A stretch of DNA of 64,000 nt from Anaeramoeba flamelloides. Lineage: Eukaryota > Metamonada > Anaeramoebidae. This document shows positions 49,501 through 61,200 of the stretch, in pieces; positions within the stretch are counted from its first letter, which is position 1; every line of letters starts with the position of its first letter. The stretch is from NCBI GenBank assembly GCA_027625915.1, contig JANTQA010000032.1:12974001-13038000 (forward strand), given 5' to 3'. Position numbers and translations under genes: made by a program. The notes beneath the pieces were generated by a model, which was not told the origin of the DNA, did not search any database, and saw only the letters and a program-made list of their open reading frames with translations.

Positions 49501-50930
49501 CTTGAAGGCACTTCTTTATATTTATAAGAGATTATTTTTTCATTAGCAGTCCCTATTTCAAAATGGGTATAAAATAATTGAAAATATCCTTTTTTGAAAT
49601 TATTAGAATCGTTTTTGTCATATATTATTAATTCAAATAAACTATTTCCTTTAGCAAATCTTAATTGAATGCTTTTTGGTAAAAATGCTGCTTTTTTATT
49701 AAATGGTTTAAATATTTTATATTTTTTCTGGTAACTGTTCTCTTTATGGGTATTTAAATAAGGGAAGTTTCCAGGATTTGGTTTTAAAATAATATATTTG
49801 GATAAGTTGTGGTTTGTTTGTTTTTTTCTTTCTTTAATTGTTTCTTTTTCTGTTTTTGTTTGGATCTCTATTTGTGTTTCCATTTCTTTTGTTTTTTCTT
49901 TTTCTTTTTCTTTTTTTTCTTTTCTTTCTTTTTCTTTTTGTTTTTGTTTTTGTTTTTGTTTTCCTTTTCCTTTTCCTTTTTCTTTTTTCTTTTTTGATTT
50001 GAAAATTTTCATGATTTCGAATGTAAGGGGAAGAAGACACTTATAATCAGGTTCATTAATAAATTCAGTCGTACTGATTATTAGCCTTTGATCAATGCCT
50101 AACTTTCTGCAATAAGAGAAAAAGTTGTTCACAAGGGTTAGAAGATCATCACTAATTTTAATTTTGTGTTAATGTTTATTCCAAGATAAAAAGTTTCAGT
50201 TTTTTAGATTGAAAAAAGAGGGTTTGAAAAAATTCATTAAAAGTTGTTAAAACCCCAACATCTTTTCACATGAAAAAGTGTTGAATTCCATTACTCAATT
50301 ATGATCTCTATCATGAAACGGTTTTTTTTAAAAACAGTTTGTTTTATTTAAAGATCAAATGGATTTGCTCCATTGTCTTTGACCATTCCAAATGGTACTT
50401 CAAAATTTAGATGGAAAAAAGTGTTGTTTGCTTTTCAATCAATTTGTTCAAATAAACAATTGTATTTTGTTTTTGTCTTGGAAAAACACAAGAAAAATTG
50501 AAAGAAAAGTACTCAGAATCCACTAACTTTTAAAAAATATTTAGAACCCGAAATGAGACCAGATACCATTAAAAGAGATCTTCTTGAAATTAAAGAAAAG
50601 GCCTTTGTGAAAATTACATGGAAAAGATGGGTTCAGGTTCGTTTGAGAAAGATCAGTTAGAAATTGTTTCTATTTCTGTTCCTGTTTGGATCTCTCTTTG
50701 TGTTTCAATTTCCTTTTTTTTTGTTTATCTCATTTGTTCGTTCATTTATCAAAGAAGAAATTTTTGGAAATTAAAAAAAAAAAAACACTACCTTTGAGTA
50801 TTAATTGGTGGCTTTGGTTCAATTTTTTCGATATATTCACAAAATAAATACAAAAATTCTGTTTTGGAAGGATTTGTTGGGATTTTTTTTTCAAGCCTCT
50901 CCTCTAAAAGTTCAAAGATTTGTTTTTGAT
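44436..50930 (-). CDS. Giant protein: CH-like domain plus ~10 PH-like modules
   Basis: Supported exons are 50930-50792 and 50151-44436, with a 639-nt GTAGTG...TTAG intron in matching phase (AG+T). The long exon encodes about 1,904 aa. Across the junction the frame reads DQKQIFELLEERLEKK, FLYLFCEYIEKIEPK, NNFFSYCRKLGI and YKCLLPLTFEIMK, the layout of a calponin-homology domain (actin or microtubule binding). A Lys/Glu/Gln linker follows. After it, about ten ~90-120-residue units recur. Each opens with an alternating strand (YDIIIITVTSG, YNIKIYDS, FRIMQWNDG), then G-x-hydrophobic strands, and closes with an amphipathic helix such as SLDFRKSFEKYK, LLNFQQQFKAYRE or RVDFCKEFYLLKE. These PH-superfold-like units end near residues 290, 428, 733, 912, 1012, 1145, 1350, 1495, 1632 and 1885 (numbered from the in-frame GTG at 50132). 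Asn, His and Thr runs separate some. Further 5' exons, including the start codon, are missing. Domain calls are by eye. Confidence 0.7.
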
Positions 50931-51899
50931 CTTTGTATGGTTTGTTTTGTTGTTTGTTTTTAAAAAATAAATAAAAAGATGATCAGTAATAATGGTGGTA
51001 AACGGAAATCGTTATTTTTTTTGAGTGAAAAGGAGTTGAGAAAGAATTTACACATAGTTCCAAACAAAATAACGAGAAGGTGCAAAAAGAAAAAACAATC
51101 GTCTCAATAATTCTCTTGTTTGTGGTGGTTGTAATTGTTCTTTAGAATTTGACGACAAGACTACAATTTTAAGACAAGAATAAAAACCGAAAAAAGAAAA
51201 AAGAAAAATGAAGTTTTTCTTGAATATTCCTCTTTATTTCTATTCAAATTGGTTTTTCTCTTTACCCTTAAATAGAACACAATTGAAATGTTTGATAATA
51301 CTTGTTACTTTTTGACTGGAATTTGGAATCTTTTATTCCTTTAATACTTGTTTGGAATAATAAATCGGAAATAATTTTTACCTTAACCAGTTATTTTCCT
51401 TATTGAGAAACATAATTTTAAAAGAGTGGTTTGTGCCTTCTATTTTGCTTCTTTGATCCTTTTTTTTTTGAAATGGGTTGTTGTCTATTGGGTGAAATAG
51501 CAACTTGATGATGAAAACGAGGTTTCAGAAATGAAAAAAAAATAATACTAGAACCTTTCGCCGATTTAAATCCAAAAGATCGTAAAATGTTTCAAAATAT
51601 TTAAATAAACTAAAAATCTATGTGATAAATAATTTATTAATTTCGAAAAAATTTCAAAGTGTTGACTTTGGTTGGTGGGTATCCAAAGAGTGGACAAGTG
51701 TCTTGAAAAATGATTTATTTAGGCTTCAAAAATTTAAAGAAATAAATATATTATAAAAGGGATATTCTTGTTTTCACTGATTGAAATGAGAGAAAGATGA
51801 TAAATTTGTCTTTTATTGTCAAGTCATCAATTTATTATAAAACCAGTATCTCAAAATACCAAGAAATATTCTAATCAGGAACTTGCAAATCTTCAATAT
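50931..51899. other. 5' flank of the CH/PH-like gene
   Basis: Apart from the possible exon above no gene is assigned. Plus-strand EPFADLNPKDRKMFQNI at about 51552-51602 is a short coding-like stretch of unknown meaning. Confidence 0.35.
51054..51160 (-). CDS. Possible upstream exon of the CH/PH-like gene
   Basis: The frame SKEQLQPPQTRELLRRLFF and LFAPSRYFVWNY has coding-like composition. It is bounded by TTGTAG upstream and GTGTAA downstream. Its phase does not join the exon at 50930 directly, so a different donor or a further exon would be needed. Confidence 0.3.
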
Positions 51900-52070
51900 A
51901 GTCAATTCCATTTTTAAGGCACAATAAAAATCTCAAATTAAAGCACAAAATTCTAATTCTAGTAAAATAATTTGTGTTATAAAAAAATTTCAAATTTTTT
52001 GTCTTAATTTGAGATTTTTTTGTAACTTAAATTGTGTTGAAAGTTTGTGTCTTAAAAATGGAACTAAATA
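51900..52070. mobile_element. Palindromic MITE, family A copy 6 (degraded)
   Basis: AGTCAATTCCATTTTTAAGGC opens and its inverse CTTAAAAATGGAACTA closes. Central TCTCAAATTAAAGCAC and TTAATTTGAGATTTTTTTG are retained, with part of the left arm missing. Confidence 0.7.
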
Positions 52071-53427
52071 GAGTTGTTTTTCTAAAAGATAATATAGGAG
52101 TTTATTTTAACAAGGATACAATTAAAATTGAGAAAAAAAAAAAAAAACGCTTTCTAACTTTATTTTTAATGAGACATCATTTTAAAATATGTGTTCATTT
52201 TTTTCCAATTAATTCTTTCAAAAAATCCTGATTCGAAGATTATAAGTTTGAATTTATGATCAAATTACCAAAAACAACAATTGACAAAACAATTTTCTTT
52301 TTATATAATCCCACTTTTAAAGATTTGTGTGAGTTTGTAGGAACCAATAACCTTAAAATCAATTCTCTTATTTAGAAATATATCTAACAGTTATTTTATT
52401 CACAAATATTTATAAAATTTATTGAAATTTCAATAATTAGTAATAAAATATTAAGAGTATAAACAAGGAACTGTTTGTATTAAAAACAGTTATTGGACAA
52501 TATCTAGTATTTTTTTATTAGATTTATTTATTTGAATTTTTTTTTATTTCTTTGAAAATCTTTAAAAAATTGATAAATAATTGTAAATTCTATTGATACA
52601 TTTAATATTTGTGTTTTTGATTACCCACTGAAAAAAGTAAATAACCTTATTAAATATTGAGTATAAATAATCAAATCAAACAGTATATTATTTAAGATTT
52701 AAGTTGATTTTTCCAGGTTTTAAAAAGTATTATTGGGGGGAATTTTCATTTTATTTGTGTTTTTTTTCTCTTTTTTTTTCCCCCAAAAAGAAAAATATTA
52801 ATTTAAACTGCTTTTTGAATCAAAATATTATTTTTTTTTTCAAGTTTAAAATAATTATTGTAATTTTTTTAAAATTAAAGAGATTTTTAAATTTGAGTTT
52901 TTTTAAAACTTGGTGGTTTCATTTTTAATTAATGTATTTTAGAACACTTCCTTTATTGATGATAATAGTTCGATTCTCTTGTAAGAATATATTTTTTTTT
53001 GATAGTGCAAGACTACACTATGATGAAAATTTTTTTTCAAAAAAAATTAAACATTTGCTAATTTTTCACTTTTTAATAACTTCACTTATAATAAACACTA
53101 TTGGTTAATAAAATATCTCTGATCAAAAATTATTTTTCAAGATATTTAACAATTTAAGTTGGAAAATCCAATTTTATAAGCTCTATTAATATTTTTTTTC
53201 AAATTTAATAATAAAAAATTTGAATATTTTTTTTTTTCACACTTAAGAGGTTATAATCAAATATTTTAAAAGAGTTTTAAATTTAATCAATATCTTTCAA
53301 AACTGATAACCATTTATTTGGACTATTAGAGAATTTTTTATTGATATAAATAGAAAAAAAATTTTTTTTTTTTTGATTTTCCATTAGTTGTTATTTTAAT
53401 TTTTGTAATAAAAAACCGCTGACAAAT
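52071..53427. other. Intergenic DNA with repeat R copy
   Basis: The stretch 52345-52900 matches family R (17320-17900), including the poly-T plus CAAGTTTAAAATAATTATTG block. No gene. Confidence 0.4.
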
Positions 53428-53875
53428 TTTCCAAAATTTAAAAGAATTGAGTAAAATCTATTATTTTTCTCCATTATTTTGAATTCTGGAAAACCTAGGC
53501 ACTCTAGGATACTTCTTTTTAGGTTTTCAAGGATTTAGAAGAATTGAGCAAAATCAATGGATTTTGATGTATTATTTTTAATTCTGAAAAACCTAGGATA
53601 CTTTGGTTAGGTTTTTTTTTAGTTTTAGTAATAAATAAAAAATTATAGAAATTTTTGGTTTATTTCAAAAAGTAAAAAAAAAACCTTGGACAATTTCGTT
53701 TGGTTTTCTTGAGTTTTCTGTTTATCTGGAAAATCAATAGATTTTACAAATAAAACAGAAAACATCAAGAAAACCTTGGAAATTTTTTTTTTTTTTTTTT
53801 GATTTTAAAAGAATAGATTAAAATTTAAGATTTTGCACCATTCTTTTGATTTGTGGAAAAGCTATACACTTGAAG
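53428..53875. repeat. Cluster of family H palindromes
   Basis: At least three units (about 53435-53512, 53522-53600, 53800-53870). Each has AAAAGAATTGAGTAAAATC-type left arms, a short centre and complementary right arms, joined by GAAAACCTAGG-like linkers. Confidence 0.6.
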
Positions 53876-56187
53876 TACACTTTCGATAATTATCAGTAGG
53901 TATTTTCTTCTTTATTTCAGTTTTATTAGATCCGTAAAGCATTTTTAAAACTATTCATTAATCACTATCAAAGTAAATATCCCCAAGTTGAATTAAACTA
54001 AAATTCATCCTTCCGTTTATTTGATTTTTTTACCCATAAAATACATTTTTCTCTGAAATACAGACTTTTAAAAAAGGTGGTTATACTAACAACAATAAAT
54101 AAAATATTATGATGAATTTAAAGTTCTGAAATTTTGATTATATTATGAATAAACTTTATTATTAAAGATGAAACGTTAATGAAAGTAGTCGTTTTGTATA
54201 ACTTTTTTTTTTCAATTTTATTTTTTCTTGCTAGTGTACTGTAAATATTATTTTTGTAAAAAAATAGAGCATTTACATTTTTTGAGATAACTAAAGAGTT
54301 TCATGTATTTATCCATATTTTTGGAATATAAATATAATATCTGATTATCTTAATAGACTATTAATAATTTTAATCAAAAAAATAGGTTTGGTAAATACCA
54401 ATATTTCAATTAAAAAAAAATCATTTTTCAAACAATGTATTGGTATTCACTAAAAGGATTTTATATTGAAAATCCCTTTTGGCCCAAAAATCAAAAAGAG
54501 TATTTCGTTTACTCTATACAAAATTAAAATAAATGTATGGAACTCTTGATTTTACTTCGCAAGTGTAAAAACTCTAATTTTTGCACATTCCATATTTACA
54601 CTTTTGAAAGAGGAAATGTTATTCTTTATATGTCTCAAATTAAAGAAAAAAAAAAATGTACTATATGACACTCTAGGGATTCTGTAACACTTTCTAAAAA
54701 ATATTAGACAATTATAAAAAATCAAAAATTTATTTAATACTCAAGATTATTTAAGTTATCCATCAATTTCAACAATTCTAAAATTTGGAATATTTAATAA
54801 TAACTTAAAGTACAGAATTTATTTGAAATAATATTAATTCTCAAGTATTTTCTTATGATGTTTAAAATATGAAAAAAGGAAACGATAGAAGATATTACTT
54901 ATTTTTAATGTGTCTATACTTCATGTAAAAAGGGCAGATTAATATTTCAAAATAAATTAGAAGAATTAAACTATCAAGATTTAATTTTAAACCAAGATAA
55001 TTTTAGATTATTATAAATAATTAATAAATTTGAAATCTTTGATTTGACTATAAAATTTCTGAAATTTGTTGTAATTATAAGGAAACTGTAAAGGAAATTT
55101 ACTTATCTTCCTCACAAAGATTAATTTCACCCATTTTGTTAAAAAAAAAATCATTATAATTAATTGATACTTTTTTTTTCTTGATTTTTGATGCTATGTA
55201 GATATTTGTAAATTATAGATATTTGTAGAAAAATTTTTTTTCAAAATCTTTCTTAAAATGAAAAAAATTGTTTGAATGAAGTGACCAATTTCATTTATTA
55301 TGGCTTTCTTTACTCATGATTGTTAACGGGTGATATTTGACAAGTAAATTCTGATTAATTTTATTTTTCCATTCATTTTTTCAAATAATAAATTGCATCG
55401 TGATATTCCCATATAGTCAGGTAATTTAGAGTTCATTACTTCACTGAAAAAATCACAAAATGCCAAGAATCAAAAAATCTCGAAAACACATACCTTTAGG
55501 ATTTGTTTCTTTTGATAAAAATAAAATTATGAAAAAAAAAACTAAAAAATCATTTAAATAAAAAAAATAAAAATTGACCTATTTTTCAAAATTTAGGAAT
55601 TATAAGATAGTAGTTTTAGACATCTTAAATGGATAAATATTAACCAATAATATTGTTTATTTTGTTCTATTTTCAAGTGAAAATATTGGTAGATGGATGA
55701 ATTAGATCTAGTTTGTATTTAAAAGATTACTGTTAATTGAATTTATTTTTCTTATTCTAATCAATAAAGTGGAACAGAATGTTCTTGAAAAAAAGTTGAA
55801 AATAAAAAAAAAAAAATACTAATATATTTCACTTTTTCTTTTTTCTCTCCAAAATGTGCTATTACTCAAAATGAAATTATTCAAATACTAGAGTTTGAAA
55901 AAGGTTTTATTGATGTTTTTTTTTTTGAAAGTGTAGAGTTTTTCTTGGAAAATACATATTGAATAACTTATTGAGATTACAAATATCAGTATATTTCTAA
56001 TTAGTAAATTCAAAACCGATTACAAGGATTGTACAAAAGATCTGAAGATTTCACGATCCTTCCACATAAAAGAACAATTTTTCTACTGTTGCCAAAATAC
56101 CCTGTCTAAACTTTTTTTACACCGTTTTTCGAAGCAAAAATCAGGTTTCTTTTTTTTCGAACACTTAGACATTAAAATGAAACAAGA
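53876..56187. other. Intergenic DNA, no gene seen
   Basis: A/T-rich with no coding-like frame over 60 aa and no assigned repeat. Confidence 0.45.
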
Positions 56188-58282
56188 ATCTGACAATAAA
56201 CAATAAAGAAATATGAGGTTGGTTGCTTGAAATTCTATTATTAAAAAAAAAATATTCAAAATGAAGATATAATTGGAAAATTGATATCAAAAAATAGAGT
56301 TTAATTTTTTAAAAAATTTATGATAAAAAAAACATTAAATTTGATACAAAATGTAAAAAAATTATCACATGCTTTTAAACAAATTTCATTCATAATTTAA
56401 AATTTTCTTTAAACATCACTGAATTAAAATTCAAAATTGATTTGGACCGAGGTATACAACTGGGTAGTTTCTTAAATGTTTTATTTGAACAGGAAAAAAA
56501 AAATAGTGTTTATTTTGAAAAATGGTTTCTGCTCTTTGGGTAGAGTGTATTTTCGAACCTTACAAAATCTGAAAATATGATCAATTAAATTCTTGTTTAT
56601 TGATATGAAAAATTTTCTTTGGTTTGGGTGTTTATTGAATTGTAATTACAATGAATTGTATTCCTTTCACGTTAATCACAAATAAAATATTTGAAAAAAA
56701 GTAATTTTTCAAACTTGTGTTTTCTCAAAACTAACTTTAAATTTTCAATTGTAATTAAAGTGTATGTAAAAAAGGTACTTCCATGTCTTGAAATTAAACT
56801 TTCATTTTTAACAAACAATCCCAAATTTAGATTTTTTCTTATTTTTTTTCTTCTTGGGATATGAACAAAAAGAATGACAATTTAAAAGAAATAGATATTA
56901 AAGAAATCAAAATACAAAACCGACAAATCGAAGAAAACAACAACCATTCCCCAATCTATTTTTTTGGCTCCGAAAAATTTAATTTCTTGTCTTCTGAACA
57001 AAAACAAATCAAGACCACAGCAAGCAAAGGTAAAATAGTTCTTGGTACCCTGACAAATTTTGAAACCATTATCAGTATAACAACTTATTTTGATGAACAA
57101 TCACAAAGAATACTGATCCAAACAAGTTCAACAGATTTTGTGTGTTTCTATATCAATCCAAATTCAAAAAAATGTTTCAATTACCATTTTAAAGCAGAAA
57201 AAATTCATAAAATTAGATCAAACCTATCAAATGCAATGATACTAACAAACAAAGGAAACATTTATTCTCTTGGAACTTCACATTTGTTTAGTGAATTACC
57301 GTTTACAGATCCTGAAAATTGTCAAGAAACTATCCCACGTAAGGTTACTTTTTTTGAAGAGAAGAAACTGTTTATAAAAGATATTGTCTTAGGTGGAATA
57401 ACAAATTACTACCTTTGTTCTGATAACAAACTGTATGGGAGTGGGCAAAATCAGTACGGTACGAGCATTTAATTTTTTTTCTTCCATTTTCATTTTTTTA
57501 AGGTTGTCAAACCATAACAATCTAGTTATTTTTATCGAAAATTTATATTTAGAATTGGTTGTTGTGTTGATTTAAAGTCTTAAAGGGAAGGGCTATTGGC
57601 TACAGTCTAGAAATTTAAATAAAAAATCGATAAAAATTGGATTATGCAGTGGCCCTAAATACCCCTACCCAAAGAGCAGAAAACAATTTTCAAATAAAAC
57701 ACTATTTTTTTTTCTTCTTGTATAAATAAAACATCCAAGAAACTACCCAGTTGTATACCTCGGTCCAAATAAATTTGGAATTTTAACTCATTGATGTTTA
57801 AAGAAAATTTTAAATTATTGTTATTTTCGGATTAATAAATCAAAATTTTTATTTCAAATTCCAAAATGTTTATTAATTATTACTGTTACAATCAAATTAG
57901 CAGAGTAAAAATTTTGTCTTAGAGTTAAATAAGGAAGTTTAATTTAATGTCTAAAAATATTCATACTTAAACGATGTTGTGAAGATCTTTGGATTTTCTT
58001 CAATCTAAACCAGAAAAATATTTAGTAGAATGTGAGCTAAAAATTTTCATTTTTAATCGGAAAATAATAGTATTGATGAAATATGTTTAAAATCATTCGA
58101 TAAATTTTTTACATTTTTTATCAAATTTAATGTTTTTTTTATCGTAAAAATTTCATAAAACATTTAACTCTATTTTTTGATATTAATGTTCCAATTATAT
58201 CTCCATTTTGAGAATATTATTTTTAATAATAGAAATTTAAGAAACCAAGTTCATATTTCGATTATTGTTTTATTGCCAGTTT
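56188..58282. repeat. Large inverted repeat enclosing exon 1 of the RCC1-BTB gene
   Basis: The left arm 56188-56554 is repeated in reverse at 57658-58282; the right arm carries about 230 extra bases near 57840-58060. Shared blocks include CAACTGGGTAGTTTCTT, CTGCTCTTTGGGTAG, AACATTAAATTTGAT and GATATAATTGGAA. The ~1.1-kb space between the arms holds the entire first exon. Confidence 0.8.
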
Positions 58283-61200
58283 CTTTGATCAATTAAATGT
58301 TTCGATCTTTTATAAATAAGAAAAGTAATTATTAATTTGAAACACAAGTTTACCAATTCTAAACAATACACAAAAATTGGGAAATGTTATTATTATTGAA
58401 GGAAGAAGTGTAAATTACACTCTAAATCCCCCTTTACTGAAATTTCCTTAAAAGCAATTTAGCGTAAAATTATAGATTTCAAGATTTTTCAAGGGAAAAG
58501 CACAGCCCAATTTTATTAGGTTTCAGAAGCAAAAGCTAAAAATTGAAAGGAAAAAAAAAAACAGAAATTTAAAAAGGGTTTTTAAGTTGCAATTGGTAAA
58601 AAACCAAAAAAAAAAAAAAAAAATGGTATCCCTAATTAAGAACAACCTAAATCACAGCCAAGATACTTTTGATAAATTTAATTTAATTAAATTTGATAAT
58701 TCAGCATGAATGCTCACTTGGGGATCATTGTTTAATTGTTGTAATGTTTTTTTTTTTTTTGATCTGATTTGCTATAAACCTTTGGTCATTTTTAGGATTT
58801 GTTTTTTGGTCTTTATTTTCAAATTACTCATACTTTCGTGTTTAAGAACACCAGTGTTAGCAAGTAACCACCTGATCTTTTTCCTTTATAACTCTCATCC
58901 CCATTATAAAGAAGATTTGTCCAGGGGAAAAATGGAAAAAAATAAAATTTGGAAATGTTGTTTTGATAACTTTATAACAATTTTCAAACATTTATTTGAA
59001 TTTATCAATACCAAGATCTCAGAATTTCAAATGTAAAAAATTTTAAAACAAACACAAATTTCTAATAATAGATCAATCAAAGAAAAACGATCACTAATTT
59101 TTACTATTATAAAATAAATATTATTAAACACAGAGATTATATCCAGCATATATTTTTTGGAATTAAAGTATGTGGTAATTGAGTACTCATGGTGTTAATC
59201 CGGTATATCGTTTAAATGCCCCGAAAAAATGTTTTATAAATATTATTGCATAATAAATTATTATATTTTTTACTAATGATCACAATTTAAAAAATTTTCA
59301 TTTTGGACATTTTGTTTTTAATTACTTTTGGAAAATCTAAAAATACACCCAAATAATATCAATATTCCAGTATTTAATTTTTCAGATTGAGAACATCTAA
59401 AAAGTAACTTTTTTTTTTTTTTTTTCATTTATTTAAATTTCAAGATTAACTCAATAATAACCCATACAAAAAAACAAAGGTTGAATAATTTCCCTTTTAT
59501 AATCAGATGTATTTATCAATATATTTTATAGATTTCCGAAATAATTTGTCAAAAAAATCTATTCGTTTTATTATTTGAATTTTTTTTACAAATTTAAATT
59601 TTTTAGCAACTAATTTAAATTTGGAGATTTAATTTAAGAAAGATATTTTGCAACTTTGGATTTTGAATATTGATTATTAAACCATTAAATTTGTTTCCAA
59701 ATGTAGATTTTTTTCTGAAAATTCTTGTTTTGTTACTAATACATAGGATCTTTTTTAATTGATGAGATCAACAATCATTTATACTATTTTACTAATGGAT
59801 TATTTAGATACATTTAAACTACAGAGTACCAATGTGATTTAAATTAAATAACAACATACTTTAATTTTAAACTTCTCTTTGGTAGAAGCTAACACCTGAA
59901 CCCATCATTTTATTTTTATCATTTATTCTAATCATTTTTTTTTTTACTTTACTTTTCTATTTTAATATGTTCACAATTAAAAATTGTGTTAAATTTTTTT
60001 CCCAATTTCTCCTTTTTTTACTGAATATTAATAAATATATTTGACAATAAAATTTCCCTGTTTTTTGGAATTCTTTTTTGAGTTAAAGTATGGAATTCTA
60101 AAATTAAGTTTTTCTTTAAAATAAAAAAAAGATAATGAAATGAAATTCTTTTTTTTTCATTTTAAAGAAAAATACAATCAATCACTAAAATAGACACATC
60201 TATTAGTTTCAAAGTATCGATATAAATCCCATTTCGTGGTTTTATGGATAAATTTCATACAAAATAAATTATATTTCGTGATTTTGAACAAAAATATTAA
60301 AAGTAAAATTGAATATTATAATTATTTTTACACGTATTTATAATATTAACATCAAAATCAATTATAGGGCAACTCGGAAAAGATGCCCCGACTGATCATA
60401 TCTTACCAATTGAATTATTCCAAAATATTGAAAGGATTTTTTCCAATAAATTCTCGAGGTCACTTTATTTTGCAAAAACAACAAGTAATAAAATTTATGT
60501 ATGTGGGAAAAATAATTGGAAGTTTTACAAGATATTAAAGAAATCAAAAGAAATCCCATATATCGAAGTTCCAAATGTATATAAAAAATCAGTGAAAAAA
60601 ATCATCGATTCAACTTATCATTCACTGTTATTGACTAATAATGGACAATTATATTCTTCAGGTAAACGTGTATATAATGGTTTTAAAATATCGACGATTG
60701 CTTATAAAAAAATAACTTATTTTCGTAACATTATAATCCAGCAAGTTGAAACAGGTCCAGAATGCACTTTAGTACTATCAAATCAAAATAAATTTTATTA
60801 TTGGGGGAATTTTTTCAAGGTTTCACAGCTCAATTCAAGGGAATTAAAACAAGTTGATCAAATACCACAGATACTAATTCCAGATATTAAACCTTTTTAT
60901 TCATCAATAAATATATTTTGTGGGGTGGATTCAAATTTTATCTACCAATCAAAATGCGAAAACCCATTAATAATCGATTTCGAGCATCTATTTAAAATGC
61001 AATTAATAACGGATGTTGAATTTAAAAACACTAGCATTAAATCTCATAAATTATTTTTAGAATTAAGATTAAAAAAAAATATCGAACAAATAGTTAATGT
61101 TTTAAACAATTATTCTGAAAAAAAGATTCTAATTTTTTTAAATTGGATTTATACGGGATCTATTCAGAATTTAAGTTTAATTGAAAGTATTTATCAAAAA

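Noticed and set aside
49168-50046. Short frames on both strands near the start of the giant CH/PH-like gene
   Set aside because: Shadows of its Lys/Glu and Asn/Thr repeats.
50355-50410. Minus-strand NFEVPFGMVKDNGANPFDL as an extra CH-gene exon
   Set aside because: Composition is attractive, but the exons on either side already join in phase to a better CH domain, and no good donor follows.
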